Positions 12,176 through 25,273 of a DNA stretch of 64,000 nt are shown here, in pieces; the first letter of the stretch is position 1; the number at the start of each line of letters is the position of its first letter. The stretch covers positions 558,001 through 622,000 of the forward strand of contig JAEQBH010001848.1 in the NCBI GenBank assembly GCA_016808115.1, given 5' to 3'. The position numbers and the translations under genes are program-made. This DNA comes from Tetrastigma voinierianum. Its lineage: Eukaryota; Streptophyta; Magnoliopsida; Vitales; Vitaceae. The notes under the pieces were generated by a model. That model was not told the origin of the DNA. It saw only the letters and a program-made list of their open reading frames with translations, and did no database searches.

Positions 12176-12584
12176 TGTAAATTCATAAAATAACATTCCA
12201 GGGTTCTTAACGATTCCATAAACATAAACCCAGGATACAGGATATTGATTTTCATGATATTCACATATTAAATAAAATAGAGAATTCGTTACTAACTTGG
12301 ATCCATGATGATGATGCTTTAAAACTTATCTTAAATAAGAAAAATCCTTCTTGTTATCCCTTTGCCCTTCTATTCAATTTCTAAGAGTCATGCGTGATGG
12401 TGAAGTTTTTTGTCAGGGAGTCTTTCTGGGTAGGGAGGGGACCTTGGATACATGGGTTTTCAAATTCAAAAATTAAATATTTAAATTTTCACCGCTTCCA
12501 TCAAGCGATGCAACCCAAGTCATTAATTATAACCTTATTTTATTTTATTTATTCACCCAAGTTACATATAAAAACTTTTTTACA
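12176..12584 (-). repeat. Copia-type 3' LTR with polypurine tract
   Basis: On the minus strand it starts TGTAAA and ends TTTACA, a perfect 6-bp inverted terminus; length 409 bp. Immediately right (12585-12601) the reverse strand reads CAAGTGGGAGAA, a typical copia polypurine tract. The internal region beyond about 12660 is lost. It inserted into the coding piece of kiwellin B; the other end is not in place. Confidence 0.6.
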
Positions 12585-12601
12585 TTCTCCCACTTGACTC
12601 G

Positions 12602-12965
12602 TGTGATAATACATTTATGATTGTCGACTTCAAGGAGATTGTCGACCTAAGGAGGATTATTGTTCTTTGCACGCACACCCACGACTTCCTCGCTGAATTG
12701 TTGTTTTCTACCACAAGTCATTGGCTGACTTCAAGTTCTAACTCATCTAGCTTCCTCTAATAAGACGCTTTGTTTCTCTCGATTGTATAGAACAATTTCA
12801 GTCGCTTTTGCATACACGCACTAAGAGAAACTCAGAAGAAGCAAATAAATCCAAAAATTTAAAACTAAAAATAATAAAATAAAGCAAAATAAAATTGAAG
12901 AAAATAAATTTTCTAACTATATCTAAATCAAGACCGGATTATATCAATTAATATTGGTAAAACGC
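12602..12965. other. Unassigned internal retroelement sequence
   Basis: Between the copia polypurine tract and an Athila/Tat-type primer site. AT-rich from 12840 on, with no reading frame or repeat structure that can be named. Confidence 0.3.
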
Positions 12966-14270
12966 CGTAGTCCTTGGCAAAGACGTCAAAAACTTGTTGT
13001 CATGGATTTCTTTACGCAACATCACCACCGGTATGAATCATGCTTTCTTTTTTAAAAAGTGGAACTTGATAAGTACACTGAACCTATTTGTGACTACGCC
13101 ACCAACCACTTCCACCCAATTAACCCTAGTTTTGTTTGGATGACAATGTATGATGAATTATGCTTAAACCTAATTAATTATGAAAATATCAAGTTATAAA
13201 GCATCTAGGATTTCCGATTTCACCCTAGATATCTCAATGCTTAGTGCAAGATAAACTCTCAAAGCAATAATTCCATATAATGAAGGTCGATTAGGCCTCT
13301 CATAGTGTTGATCTCTCTCCATGTCTCAACACCCTATCAACATAAACTAGGTTGGCGCATCTAGGCCTTTAACCCCAAATCTACTGGAAGCATTATCAAT
13401 TAGCTAATGTTCAGACCACATGGAAGTCATGTGTATCTCTAGGCTATGATCATCCCCCATTCCTCTATTCCTAATCTCATTCTCCTATCTCCTCTCAATT
13501 TTAATTCAAATGCAAGATCATGCAAATATTGACCAGGTATCCACACCTATTAAGAACAGAATCGAAAACTCAATATATAAAGGAAATTGTGCTGAAAGGT
13601 TAATTCAAAAAGCTAAAAAATTGTTCATCCCTCGGGCTACGTCATAGCCCTAAACAGGGGAAACTAAAACATAACTACAAAAGGTTCAAAGCTAAAACAA
13701 AAAGAGAACATAGAAGAAGAAGAAGAAGAATAAGTCTGGAATCTTGTAGAATTCCTTCGTCACTTCCTTCGATCTTCACGTCTCCTCTTTAATCTCCTTA
13801 TTTCCTTCAAAATTCGGATCTCCTTTCTTCTTGATTTCCTTTCCTTTTAAAGACCAAAATCAAAGCCCCTCTCCAAATTGTCATAAACACGTGCCCTTCC
13901 TTATTTGGATCTGTCCAAAATCATCTTCTAAGATTTGGCTTAATTTCTTTCCTTTCTGTGTCTTCCACACAAATTTCACAAAGAGGCTGGAGGAGAGAAA
14001 TTCTTTGCAATGGCTTTATGGTCAAGTAAATCATCCAAGAGGAAAAAGATTACAGCGAATTTTCAAGACTTCTCTCGGTCACCGTTGAAAATCCTCCGTG
14101 AGGCAACCTAAATATTCATTTAAATTCTTGCGTATTTATGGTCAATGTGAAATTGAATAGAGGGTGTATAAGATCATAAATTTTTATAATAACAGAACTC
14201 ATTTGCAAATTCTCTTCCGGGTTCCTCCTTTTTTATTCCACTTGTAAGAAGACAGCTTGATGTAGGGATT
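12966..14270 (-). repeat. Athila/Tat-like LTR (element T3) with primer site
   Basis: 12970-12994 reads 'gtccttggcaaagacgtcaaaaacttg', a degraded version of the tRNA-Asp-type primer site also seen at 33459-33476. LTR-like sequence follows from about 12995. It keeps the order of motifs found in the 33483-34887 LTR: 'caccctagatatctca', a dual 'ctcaacac' block, a gaagaagaagaa run near 13710, then a cttcct-rich tract. The right border is not defined. Confidence 0.45.
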
Positions 14271-16640
14271 GATGGATAATTCAAAACAAGATAAAAGGAT
14301 AATCTCCTGCTTATCTCCTCGGTCTCAACTAAATTACACTGGGACTTGCACTGTGGACGTGGACCACTGAATCATTTATCTACAAAACACATTTCATATA
14401 CTTATTTCTTGATGGGATATTTAATCCATTTAAATCATATTTATACAAAGTGAAAACATGATCCTCATTACTACACTACATATATAAAAACATACACAAT
14501 CATGTATAGAGTATTCACATTTGCAAATTCCTCACATTCATACAAGACTACATTTCGCCTTTTAAATAATTCTACAAACATCAGAGTTCATGTCTAAACG
14601 TAAGTCAAACATACTTTCCCATGAAGATTCATACATCTTATGTTTGTGAAATTGAAAAATACCATTATTATTTATTTTTTTAATTTAAATGTATGCATGA
14701 GGACTTAGCATTTAATATAATCCACATGATGATTCACAATGACCTTAAGCTCTACTTGCCTTTGATCTCGTTTACAGTTCACCTCTAAGATTTCAGCACG
14801 CAAAAACAACATCTGCCATTTTCATGCTTTCTAGTGGTTCATGCATTTCATCTCATTTCAACTAAATATGTAATATGGTATTTTAAAAACAACATTTTAC
14901 ACATTTCAATGGTCAATGCAATAAACAATATATATAGTTAATTTTTTCATTCAAACTCAAATTATGCATTTAAGACATTTACTTATAAGTTTGCCCTTAA
15001 ACAAATTTAATCAAGCGTGACTTCTTCATGAATATGGATAACGGAATCATTGGTACTGTGCCCTCACTAGCCATGTCAAGATAAAAACATTTAATAACAC
15101 AATACTCGCCTCGTTGAATACCGGATCGGTTATTTACAAATCTATTTTTGCAGTACACTACCGATATCGTCCCACCGGGCTACTTTTGGACGCAGATGTT
15201 ACTATAAATCATTTTGCTCATGAAGATCGCTACATTACAACTTATCAGATACCAATCTATCCATGATAACTTAATCATTACACTGGCCTCACTCAAAGCA
15301 CAAGCCAAGATAAAACATTTAATAACACAATACCTATTCCTCGCTTGAAATGTTGACCGGTTATTTACAATCTATTTTTGTGTACATCTCACTGACACCG
15401 TCCCATCACTACTGATCTGTGATGCTACAGAATCATTTCTTGTCACAGATCACATTAACTCTATTATATACCAATCTATCCATTAACTCTAATATGACTT
15501 GACAACATTCTCATGTATATTAACCCTCACTATAGTAAATTACAATATTGTATATACACATATACCCCAATAGAACACATATTTTGATCACTATACAATT
15601 TTTCTATAATAACTATTTGCAATCACTCAATCACTTAAGACACTTCTGTTGTTTATGGTTAAAAACAAAGCACTACATCCGCTTCGATGTAACCATTTTG
15701 CTTTCGACAAATCCATTAAAGTTGTAATAAGAAAAGAAAATGAGAAGAACAAACCAAAAAGGCCACACGCCTGACTCCTATCCTTGGAATCCTGATCTTA
15801 CTCAGGTTTCCTTGTCACCAACCCCTAGTCCCACAAACAGAGAAAATATCAACCGTGCATGCTAATGTTTTTGGTTCGGGTTGATTTCTACCCAATACAC
15901 CTTCACTTGTAAAATTTTCCGGGAACAAATGAGCAATATTTTACCAAAATTCCTTCAAGTCCCTTGTTCCTCTATAAATCTATTTTATTTAGAAATTGGA
16001 ATTATCCAATTCGGAGCACCGAAACTCAAGACATACAGAAGAACCACTACTTCTATTTTCAAACATAACCCAGACTCCGCCCCAAAACAGTGCATCACTT
16101 GGACAAATTCTAGGTCCACTGGGTCCAAATTTGAATACACTTATTTCCTGGGAAGCTACATAGGCTCTCATCTTCCCTTTTGGAGCACTATTATCTCTTC
16201 TTTCTTTCGAGGTGAGAGGATGGGGAAAGAACTCCCGCCTGGCATGCTTCACCAACTCTTCCCCAGAGTCAACTTCAAACTTTTTATATGGTAATGATTC
16301 ATACCATATGGCTACTATATCTCTCTTAAAGAAATGGGAAGAGATTAACTTATCACCTCCGGCTCACACCATTCGGGCCTTCACCGTATTTGCCATCCCG
16401 AGAAATTCCTACCCAGTGCCTGCTTGGTCTCTATGCAGTGACCAATGAACCGACAAGCCGCCGCACCCATCATATCAAAGTCGGCTTAGTTCGTTATCTG
16501 AGATCCACAAGAGCTGTCCGATCAAGGCACATTCCTTCGACCGACAGCTCCAAATCCTCCACAGTCATTAATAGGAGGCCTTCTCGTCACTGGCCCGGGT
16601 CATGTCTCCTATCCGTCATAGCCGCTTTCGCTTTTTAGTT
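14271..16640. repeat. Non-coding LTR-type repeat region with a ~240-bp direct repeat
   Basis: No credible gene. 15040-15240 and 15270-15470 are diverged direct copies: both carry 'aagataaaa...catttaataacacaatac', 'ggttatttacaa-tctatttttg' and 'gatatcgtcccac/gacaccgtcccatc'. The composition resembles long gypsy LTRs on the minus strand such as 2652-5718, but no ends were found. ORFs at 15881-16638 have no recognisable features. Confidence 0.4.
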
Positions 16641-19600
16641 CTGGCGTATACGAGTGTTCTTTCCAATTCGTTATTCGTCAAACAGTCAATCCCCGCTTTC
16701 CTATGCACAAAGGATTTAAATCAAACACACTGATTAATAGGATGAACTAAACAAAACATTTTCTCAACATGGTTTAGTGCCAAAGATCATAAGGTTGATG
16801 GCTCCACCAGCTTGGGAAAAGCTTATTTTTGTTCTTTTTCATAAAATGTCCAAATTAGCATTTCTTGTTAGAATATTGATCTATTTAATTCTTTTTCTTA
16901 ATCCCTTAATCTACACTTAATAAAGCTTGTTTGTCCTTTATAGACTAAAAACCTCAAATTTACATAGTTGTAAGAGCTTTACTTCTCATCCATGTCACTT
17001 CGATAACCTTTCTAATAAATATTTTTCTTAAGGTTCATGATTTAAAAATAAGTAGCTTCTAGTCTATGACACCGCAAGTACTGTGCCATACATAGTAAAA
17101 ATCCTCAATTGTAAGTCCAAATATCATTCCCACGTAGATTGGTACCAATTAAAGATCAACTACCCCAACTAATAAAATTCTATGCACAATTCCAAACTAC
17201 AATGAAGGCTTTATTTAGAAAATAGATCCCCAGACTATTGACCATCGTTGAACTAAAATAAAACCAAAGTAAATGAATAAAAACAAATTGGTAAACTAAC
17301 ATCGGACAGAATCTTCATCGGTGAGAAATGAAAACCATCGCTGAAATACAAATGAAACAAATTAATCCAGCATCTGTTGCACATTGCTCCGTCGTATGGA
17401 TCCGATTTGTCCAAGATTTCCTAAATGCTGGTTCGATTCTCCATATTCACGTTCGATAATCTTGCTTCTTCAAATATCAAGATCGCACTACCATTTGTAT
17501 TCCTAACTTTCGCAAGATCCGGTATTTTTTCTTTCAATACTCACACTCATTTTCACACAGCAGACTTCGCATTTCCTTCTCGTGATTTTCGCAGTTTACC
17601 ACTTAATTGATGGTTTTCAACCTTCCGTGATCTATGGTTCGTCCTTTCCTTGATAGGATCTCTTCAAACAATACTCGGTTAGGAACTTGCCTTTAATAAG
17701 GTGAATCCTTCGATTATTTATATTGTTAAATACCCTCCAACTTCAATTATGAGCTAATGGGATTTATCAAAATGAACTCTTTAGCTCATAGCTCATCACC
17801 TGGTAGTCTAGCATACCTGCAAAATAATTCCTCTCACTTAAGAAATCTCCGCTGTCAATGAGAGGGCATCCTAGAACCAGAAAGAAGATATATTCCTTCA
17901 ACCGGTATCTTAATTACTATCGGGGGAACTTATCACCCGAAACTAATTCAACTAAGTAAACCGGAACCTAAATTAGTTCCTCCATATTTTAGCAGAAAAG
18001 ATCAGAATCTGAATGTAATCAATCCAAGAGAGTCATGGCCCGATTATCGCATTGTTACTAAGAAATGGAGTACCGAATACGCATGAACCAACAGAATTGG
18101 GTAATAACTGAGAAGAAATGAATTCTACAATTTGTCTCGGGATTTCCATAAATTTTCAAAGAATTCAAGAAAATAACATAAATAAAATTTCAGTTAGTAC
18201 CAGATCCGCATGGGTCGCAGCATTCAAAACTAAAAGAAATAAACTAAACCAAAATAAAGAAAAAATGCAATCTACTCTAAACTATACACCGAAGTTCCTT
18301 CCTTTCCTTTACGGGAAGAGCGAAGATGTATATTTTTACTATTCTAAAATTGGTCTTACGAGATTATCAAAAGAAATTGGTTTAATCCCCAAAAGCCTGT
18401 GTGGAACCCAAAGAGTTCCGCTTATCGCTCTGTCGCCGGTTCCCGTTGATAACATGGCATGGATTTCCTTGGATTGCTGTGGTTCTATCGCGACTTGTTT
18501 TCGCTTCATGACTCGATTCCCTTGTAAACGCTTGATTAATGGTCGCTACATCATTTATGGTCGCTGAATCTTTGGCAGTTCCAAGTTCAGAAAATTCTGA
18601 TGTCACAATTCACGCATTCCACCGGAAGGCCAATGGTCATCATTGTCTTTCCTTCCCCGGCTTCCTCGAGTCATCACCTCGCCAGTCGTGACCGCCTTCA
18701 GAGTGTCAGATGTCATGACGGCTTTTATGTCAAAGACTTTATTATCGTTTTATCGCATTACTTCAAATATGACTTTGTTTTTCCGTCGCCACTCAGGTCT
18801 CACCTTCACAGTTTCACTTTATGTCGCGGACTTCACAGATGTCATGGACCCTTTATCGCCATTTTTCTTTTCCGGTCAGAACTCTTACTATTTCAAGAAC
18901 CAATTCTCCTTCCCACGATTCCGTGTCAGCGAATTTTCGCGTGATGGTCGACTTGCTGCCGTTTTTTCTACCGCTGCAGTCTCACCCGTTCAAAAGTAGT
19001 TGCACTTGATTTCTCTTCGTCAAACTTCGTCGCGACCTTAAATGAGTGGTCATACATCGCTTTCTAATCCTGATTAGTAAATGGTCAGAATCCCGCTTTG
19101 AAGACTTTGGTTGGTCGTTGCACTTCCCTTTCAACCTTCTCATGGTTTTACTGACTGAATCCACGCCGCTGACACCGACCATCGCCATGACCTCACAGAT
19201 TCGACCGCGTCATACATCGGAGTGGTGTCGCCAGATACGAAGATCTTCTTTGAATATTTCTCTAGCTTCCCGACCACACTTCCTTTATCGCGAACCTCTT
19301 CATTTTGTTACTCGTCATCCCGTCGAACCTCAATCTTCAAGTCACTGACTTCCATTTTGCCATGCCTTTCATTCTTCCCCAAATTGATTCTTGCGTGATG
19401 TCGGATTCCTGAAATGACCGGAAAACTGCTTCCCGTCGCGACCCACTTTCGGGCCATGACTTCCACTAACAGAGTCGGTTTTTCCGCTTTTATCGAGATT
19501 TTGTTTCACTATTTTCCTGTAAATTAAATTTGAGATAATATCCGCATTGCGATACAACCAACATTTATCTTGTAATATGCCCGTAAAAATGGATTACGTA

Positions 19601-20732
19601 ACTAATGAGCTTTTTGACCTATCATCTCTCGTATATTGGGCTTACCCAAAATTCGAATCACCTAACTTGGATTAGTGAAATCAAACTTTCATGGCCTAAA
19701 CACCAAAATACCCAACCGTATCTCAAACCGTAACCCGCACTTTGTCTCGAAAAACTGCAGCTCACTTTCTTGACGAATTTTCAGTCCACAGTCTAAATTG
19801 AACACACACTTATTTCAAGAAAATTTGTTCTCCTAGAAGTATAGTTTACCCAAATTAATCACCAATTGACAGCATGGCCAAACAAACATGGGTTTTGGAA
19901 AATTTTGACAGATCTCCTAAAACCTCCCAACATTTCCTTTATATGTAAAATTCTCAAAACTAATCCTAATCAAAGCAAAATGCTTCGAACTCTAACGCAG
20001 AAACATATATATATAAAGAGGTTTTACCAAAACTCCAAAACACAATCAAAAGAGGGAGTTGGGAGGGTTCCAACTCTGATCTCTGATATTTACTAGCTTC
20101 TCTTTCTTCTTCCTCTTCTTTTCTTTCCTTTGATCACATAGAACCTTAAACAAATGGATTAAATCAAACCAAATTCTGGCTTCATCCCCACAAGCAATCG
20201 TAGCCCTAAGCTTTCCCCAAAACCCAAACGTGTTCCTCCCCTTTCACAAGACAAATATTTGGTCTTGTATTCATTTTTCATGGACAATGTCATGTGGTGG
20301 CTGGTATTTTTGACTGAATTTCCACTTTTGCATTAAAGCCCTTTCATTTCTATTTCATTTGCACAAAAACTTATCACATTTCTACTTTGGCATATACTCT
20401 TTTCATTTATGACCTGGTCCTCATTTTGAGACATTTTACCAATTCTAACTTGACTCTTGTATTAACTCAGTTTATTTATTTATTTATTTATTTCACTTAG
20501 CATTTATATATTCAAAAATTCAAATTTAATCCTCCAGTTATACCCTAAACATATCATTAAACCACTAGGCCTTAATTTAAAAGACTAACTAATTATGCGA
20601 CCTCACTTTTTAAAACCTCTATTTCCTTTACTTCACTTAAAACCAATAAAATATCGACAAATAAAATAAAAATTTATATTGTGCAGAAAATGTTATAAAA
20701 ATAATAAAATGAAAGGCTATTTTTGACGTTAC
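16641..20732. repeat. Non-coding LTR-type sequence ending in GTTACA
   Basis: No gene recognised. 17070-17160 (tgacaccgcaagtactgtgcc ... cattcccacg) resembles the outer part of Athila/Tat LTRs read in reverse. 20100-20727 resembles the last part of the G1 LTR (tttcatttatgacctggtcc, ttaccaattctaacttgactc) and ends 'tttttgacgttaca', so it may be a gypsy LTR end on the minus strand. ORFs at 18118-19348 lack family motifs. A (TTTA)n run is at 20469-20493. Confidence 0.35.
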
Positions 20733-23041
20733 ACCACACAAAGATGCATCGATGCTTGAACGCTTGCCTCGCCCAACCATGCCTACTTCCATAGATGAGA
20801 GAGAATATTTCTACTGTATGATAGAAAATATTACAAAGGTAGAACAACATACAATTGGTTTCTCTAAACATCTTATGTTACCTCATTTATTGTATCCATA
20901 CCCTGAACCACGAAATCGCTCGCTCCATCGAGTATCCCCATTCTTCCTCACATCTCTACATATCCCGTATAGCCTTACAAGCACATCTCTCTCATTACTT
21001 TTTCCCCTCATGACCCAAAATATTTATAGTGATATTCCTAACTATTTTCCTTATTATAGAAGGAAACCTAATATTACAATAATATAACAATCTAAGAATT
21101 ATCCTATAAAATATTCTTTACAAATAGGCATTAATACAAATTAGGGATTTGAGACATATTCAACACCCCACCTGGATCAAATTTCATCATCGACCCAATT
21201 TGAAGTGAAATTTTTTTTGTCTTCATCTTGTGTGCTGGAATAAGGATGTCTCAATTTAGTGTTTCAATAACTTCTCCTGAACAAGTACAACCGAATCTCC
21301 TCTCTCTCAAACGATCATCCATCCATCCACTCTCTGCATCCTAGGATTTTCCCCGACTTCTATTGCATTCTAGTATAGGCCTTACATGAAGCACCATTTG
21401 TCTCGAGAGATTGATTTTATATCATATAACTTCTCTTCATCGTGGAGTCACAACACGTACAGGAAAATCTGGAGCACACCACCTATTCGATAAAGCATAA
21501 TCATGGATCCTTTGCAAACTAATTAGGGCTCACAACCTATGTTCGACATTCAAGGATTTCACCTACATGACCAAATTTGAACCTAGGCTCTAATACTAAT
21601 TGTTGTGCCAACGAAAGCTTTGACGTAGATGATAATAATTCAAGAACAAAAAGATAAAGAATAACTCACACAAAGATGCACGAGGTTTTAAAGTGGTTCG
21701 GCCAACCATGCCTACATCCACATATGAGAAAGAATATTTCTACTATACATTAAAAAAATATTACAGATATAGAACAACATACAATTGGGTTATCTAAACA
21801 TCCCATATTTCCCCATTTATTGTATACATACCTTGAACTGCAAAATCCATCACTCCACTAGGTATCCCCGTTCTTCCTCACATCTCTATATACCCGGTAT
21901 AGCCTTACAAGCACATCTCTCTCATCACTTTTTCCCCTCATGGCCTAGAATATTTATAATGATATTCCTAACTACTTTTCTTATTCTACAAGGAAACCTA
22001 ATATTACAGTAATATAACAACCTAAGAATTATCCTACAAAATATTCTTTACAAATAGGAATTAATACTAATTAGGAATTTGAGACATATTCCAACATTCT
22101 CCACCTTGGATCAAATTTAATCATTAACTCCACCCTGAACTGAAATTTCTTTTTTGTCTTCATCTTGTGTGCTTTGAAATATTTGTTTTTCTAGGGATCT
22201 TCAATTTGAAGCTCTAACAATACTCTCCTTGAACAAGTACAACTGAACCTCTCTCAAACGATCATCCATCCATCCACTCTTTGCATCCCAGGATTTTCCT
22301 TGACTTCTATTGCATTCTAGTACAGGTCTTACATGGAACACCACCTGTCTCAAGAGGTTGCTCTTATCTCGGACAACTCCTCTTCATCGTGGAGTTGTAA
22401 CAGGTACATGAAAATCAGGAGCACACCACCTATTCGATAGAGCATAACCATGGATTTGTTTCAAACTAATTACGGCTCACAACTTATGTTCAACATCCGA
22501 GGATTTCACCTACATGACCAATTCTGAACCTTGGCTTTGATAACAATTGTTGTGCCAACGGAAGCTTTGATGTAGATGAAGTAATTCAAGAACAAAAAGA
22601 TAAAGAATAACTCATACAAAGATGCCTGAGGTTTTAACGTGGTTCGGCCAACCATGCCTATATCCATGAATGAGACAAAATATTTCTACTATACAATAGA
22701 AAATATTATAAAGGTAGAACAACATACAATTACATTCTCTAAACATCCCATGTTTCCACATCTATTATATCCATAACCTAAACCGCAAAATCCCTCGCTC
22801 CACTGGGTATCCCCGTTCTTTCTCACATCTCTACATACCTTGTATAGCCTTACAAGCACATCTCTCTCATCACTTTTTCCCTTCATGACCCAGAATATTT
22901 ATGGTGATATTCCTAACCACTTTCCTTGTTCTGCAAGGAAACCTAATATTATAATAAGATAACAACCTAAGAATCATCCAATAAAATATTCTTTACAAAT
23001 AGGGATTAATACTAACTAGAAATTTGAGATATATTCCAACA
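20733..23041 (-). mobile_element. Tandem TRIM-like retroelement (LTR-int-LTR-int-LTR)
   Basis: Three LTR copies alternate with two internal regions: LTR 20733-21165 (left end truncated), internal 21166-21600, LTR 21601-22096, internal 22097-22547, LTR 22548-23041. Full LTRs start TGTTGTGCCAACG and end CATATTCCAACA (about 495 bp). Next to the LTR starts the internal region reads 'ggctttgataacaat', a degraded reverse primer site. The ~440-bp internal regions have no coding capacity. It is a non-autonomous element that depends on enzymes from others. Confidence 0.75.
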
Positions 23042-23289
23042 CAATTCGATTCTTGCTTATTCCTGATCATGCTTCACATGTGCTATCAACCTCGGGATGC
23101 TTGATGCTTGCCTCAATACCTCAAATATTGCTAATTTTCACCTAATTACCTGCAAAATCATAAAAACTCAAGATTTTCATTAGATACGGGCTTAGGAACT
23201 AATAACAACCTAAATTGAAGGATAAGAGGTGATAAGTACTCAATTTTAGTTTTGACTATGCATGTAAAAACACTTAAATTGAGCACTTA
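23042..23289. other. Short unassigned spacer
   Basis: AT-rich sequence between the last TRIM LTR and the truncated gypsy LTR. It carries 'gataagtactcaattttag' and a near repeat 'aattgagcacttatc' (23227-23290), forming an imperfect inverted pair. Nothing else is seen. Confidence 0.3.
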
Positions 23290-23579
23290 TCAAGCATCCT
23301 TCAACTGCCTTAGACATTCTGAAGTGTCATCCCACTGCTACAAGGTCCTCATGCACCTTACCCGAATAGTCATGCACTACCAACTTCTAATCCGAGCCAA
23401 CCAAACATCCTATGGCATTGCGCCCATGGTCCTATATCCAACATGCAAATTACCCGAACAGTCAGTCTACACTGATCCCACGTGTACCTTGCTTTTGTCT
23501 AGGTCATCTCATAGAAGTAAGGCAATCCATGAGGCCCTAAATGTGCCGATCATTGGCTTAAGTCTCGAAAGGGGTAACA
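23290..23579 (-). repeat. Truncated 3' LTR of gypsy element G2
   Basis: Matches 25894-26122 plus 34893-34948, the other LTR of this element, with moderate divergence. It ends at 'ggggtaaca'; the adjoining 23580-23600 reads on the minus strand as a polypurine tract GGTGGGGATGGATT. The outer ~600 bp of this LTR are missing. Confidence 0.65.
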
Positions 23580-23785
23580 AATCCATCCCCACCAAATAAG
23601 GTCAACGTTCGCATAAACTCAAATTAGGGGTATTCCTCCTTCCTGTTGTTGTATGCCATTTTCTCAAGTCCCTAACCTAGGGACTCCCGATTATTTGCAA
23701 CCCCATTGTCACATTGCTCTAGCCAACCACCACTTTGTCCTTTTGAAAATTCCAACCTTGTCAAATTCCTAGCATCTATGGCATT

Positions 23786-25254
23786 CTATTCTCCCACAAT
23801 CATAACTTTGAACGGCGTCCCTCGTTCCATGAACGCCAATGTTCTCAAGTAAGGCATTATGCTTACTTCTGCTTGCGTCAAGAAGTCCATCCCAAGGATC
23901 ATCTTGTAGTCCCATAAGTACATCACAATCAAGTCACAAAACCCTATACATTCTCCCATCGTCAAAGGGACAAATCCGATGATGCCATCTACCCAATCGT
24001 CTCCACCATTTAAAGATGTCACTACGATGTCATGTGCCTTCATTTTCAAACCTAATTTGGCAACCACATTGCTTGCCAAGCAACTGTGCATTGCTCATGT
24101 ATCCACCATCGCTTTCATCCCTATTCCATTCATTTGAACAGCAACAAACATGAGTTCATTAATGGAACTTTTCATGTGGAAGGTGTTGTATTGGATTCAG
24201 TCGTGTCTCCAAGTCACCCGATTCTGAATCACTTTCTCGTTAGAGAGAAAACATCTTCTCCCTCTTAGGACAGTCCTTAGCTCGATGCAAACCTTGACAT
24301 ATGAAACATCTAACCCACTTGGATGCCTGTTGCACATTCTCCCACCATTTAAGGCTACAACAATGACACCACTCTGCTCATCAGCCACTTCTGACACCCT
24401 TCCCCCATATTTATGCTCTCTCGATCCCTTAGTTCTCAGTTTCTAATTAGTAGGAACTAACCTTGTCAGCTTATAGTCTACTAAACCATCTATTGCAGCC
24501 ATCACAGCCAGAAAGTCCTACACACCTTGCCTTCTCAACTTTGCTTGTGCCCACCCCTGCAAACCCAATACGAAGTCAAAGAGCTTATCCTCCTCCAAAT
24601 TGCTCCTAATTTCTAACATCAAGGAACTGAACTCCTTGACATAGTCTCGAACCATTCCGGTTTGTTTCAGCCTTCTCAACGCTTCTCATGCTACCATGCT
24701 ACATTTGTGGGAAGGAACTGCTCCTTGATTTCCTCGTTGAGAGTCGCCCAACTACTGATCTTGAGCCTTCCCAACTCCGCAACATCTCCCACTCATGTGC
24801 ACCACCATAATTTTGCATTTTTTGTCAAATACATGCTAGTAATAGAAACTTTCTCACCCTCAAGAACACGAAAAACCTGCAAGAACTACTTCCCATGTCC
24901 AGAAATACCAACTCCTTTGTACCATGATTCACTAAAGTGTCCTTTCAAGATAGAACCCAAACTCCCAGGTCTACCTCAATATCTATTGGAAGGCCTTGTG
25001 CCATTGTCCTTATAGTCCACACATCTTCTGAATAACTGGAGGGTCATCTGGTTTAGCCCAGTTGATCTATCCATGACCAAATCCTTCCAAACTGTAATCT
25101 TTCCAAATATTCTTCCATGACTCACTAAGTTCTTATAATTATGCAATTCATTGATCTTATATCTAGCCCACACGGATACGTCTTCCTCACTGCACCATTC
25201 TCCCAACGCTTCCTCAACTTGAGCCACACTTTCTTTTAAAGTTTCTCTTGACAT
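23786..25254 (-). pseudogene. Ty3/gypsy gag-protease of element G2 (no pol)
   Basis: Gag starts at the ATG at 25254 (MSRETLKESV...), just inside the primer site. The frame is broken several times. A zinc knuckle near 24265-24310 reads C-F-I-C-Q-G-L-H-R-A-K-D-C. The aspartic protease follows at 23786-24110, with 'A S N V V A K L G L K M' and 'I L G M D F L T Q'. Its catalytic D-T-G-A motif reads D-T-stop-A (TGA in place of a glycine codon). After the protease the sequence runs directly to the polypurine tract, so RT, RNase H and integrase are absent. Confidence 0.8.
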
Positions 25255-25261
25255 TGTTGCT

Positions 25262-25273
25262 GCTCTGATACCA
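25262..25273 (-). other. Primer-binding site of element G2
   Basis: GCTCTGATACCA, the exact reverse of TGGTATCAGAGC, complementary to the 3' end of initiator tRNA-Met. It lies two bases from the LTR start at 25276, which fixes the element as minus strand. Confidence 0.9.

Noticed and set aside
15881..16294. 137-codon ORF as a gene
   Set aside because: Composition and surroundings are LTR-like; no signal, domain or splice context supports it.
18118..19348. Several overlapping 100-150-codon ORFs as genes
   Set aside because: No motifs, overlapping ORFs on both strands and neighbouring frames, and sequence of LTR-like composition.
25262..25273. tRNA-like sequence near 25262, 43251 and 57122
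   Set aside because: Only the 12 bases complementary to a tRNA 3' end are present; they are retroelement primer sites, not tRNA genes.
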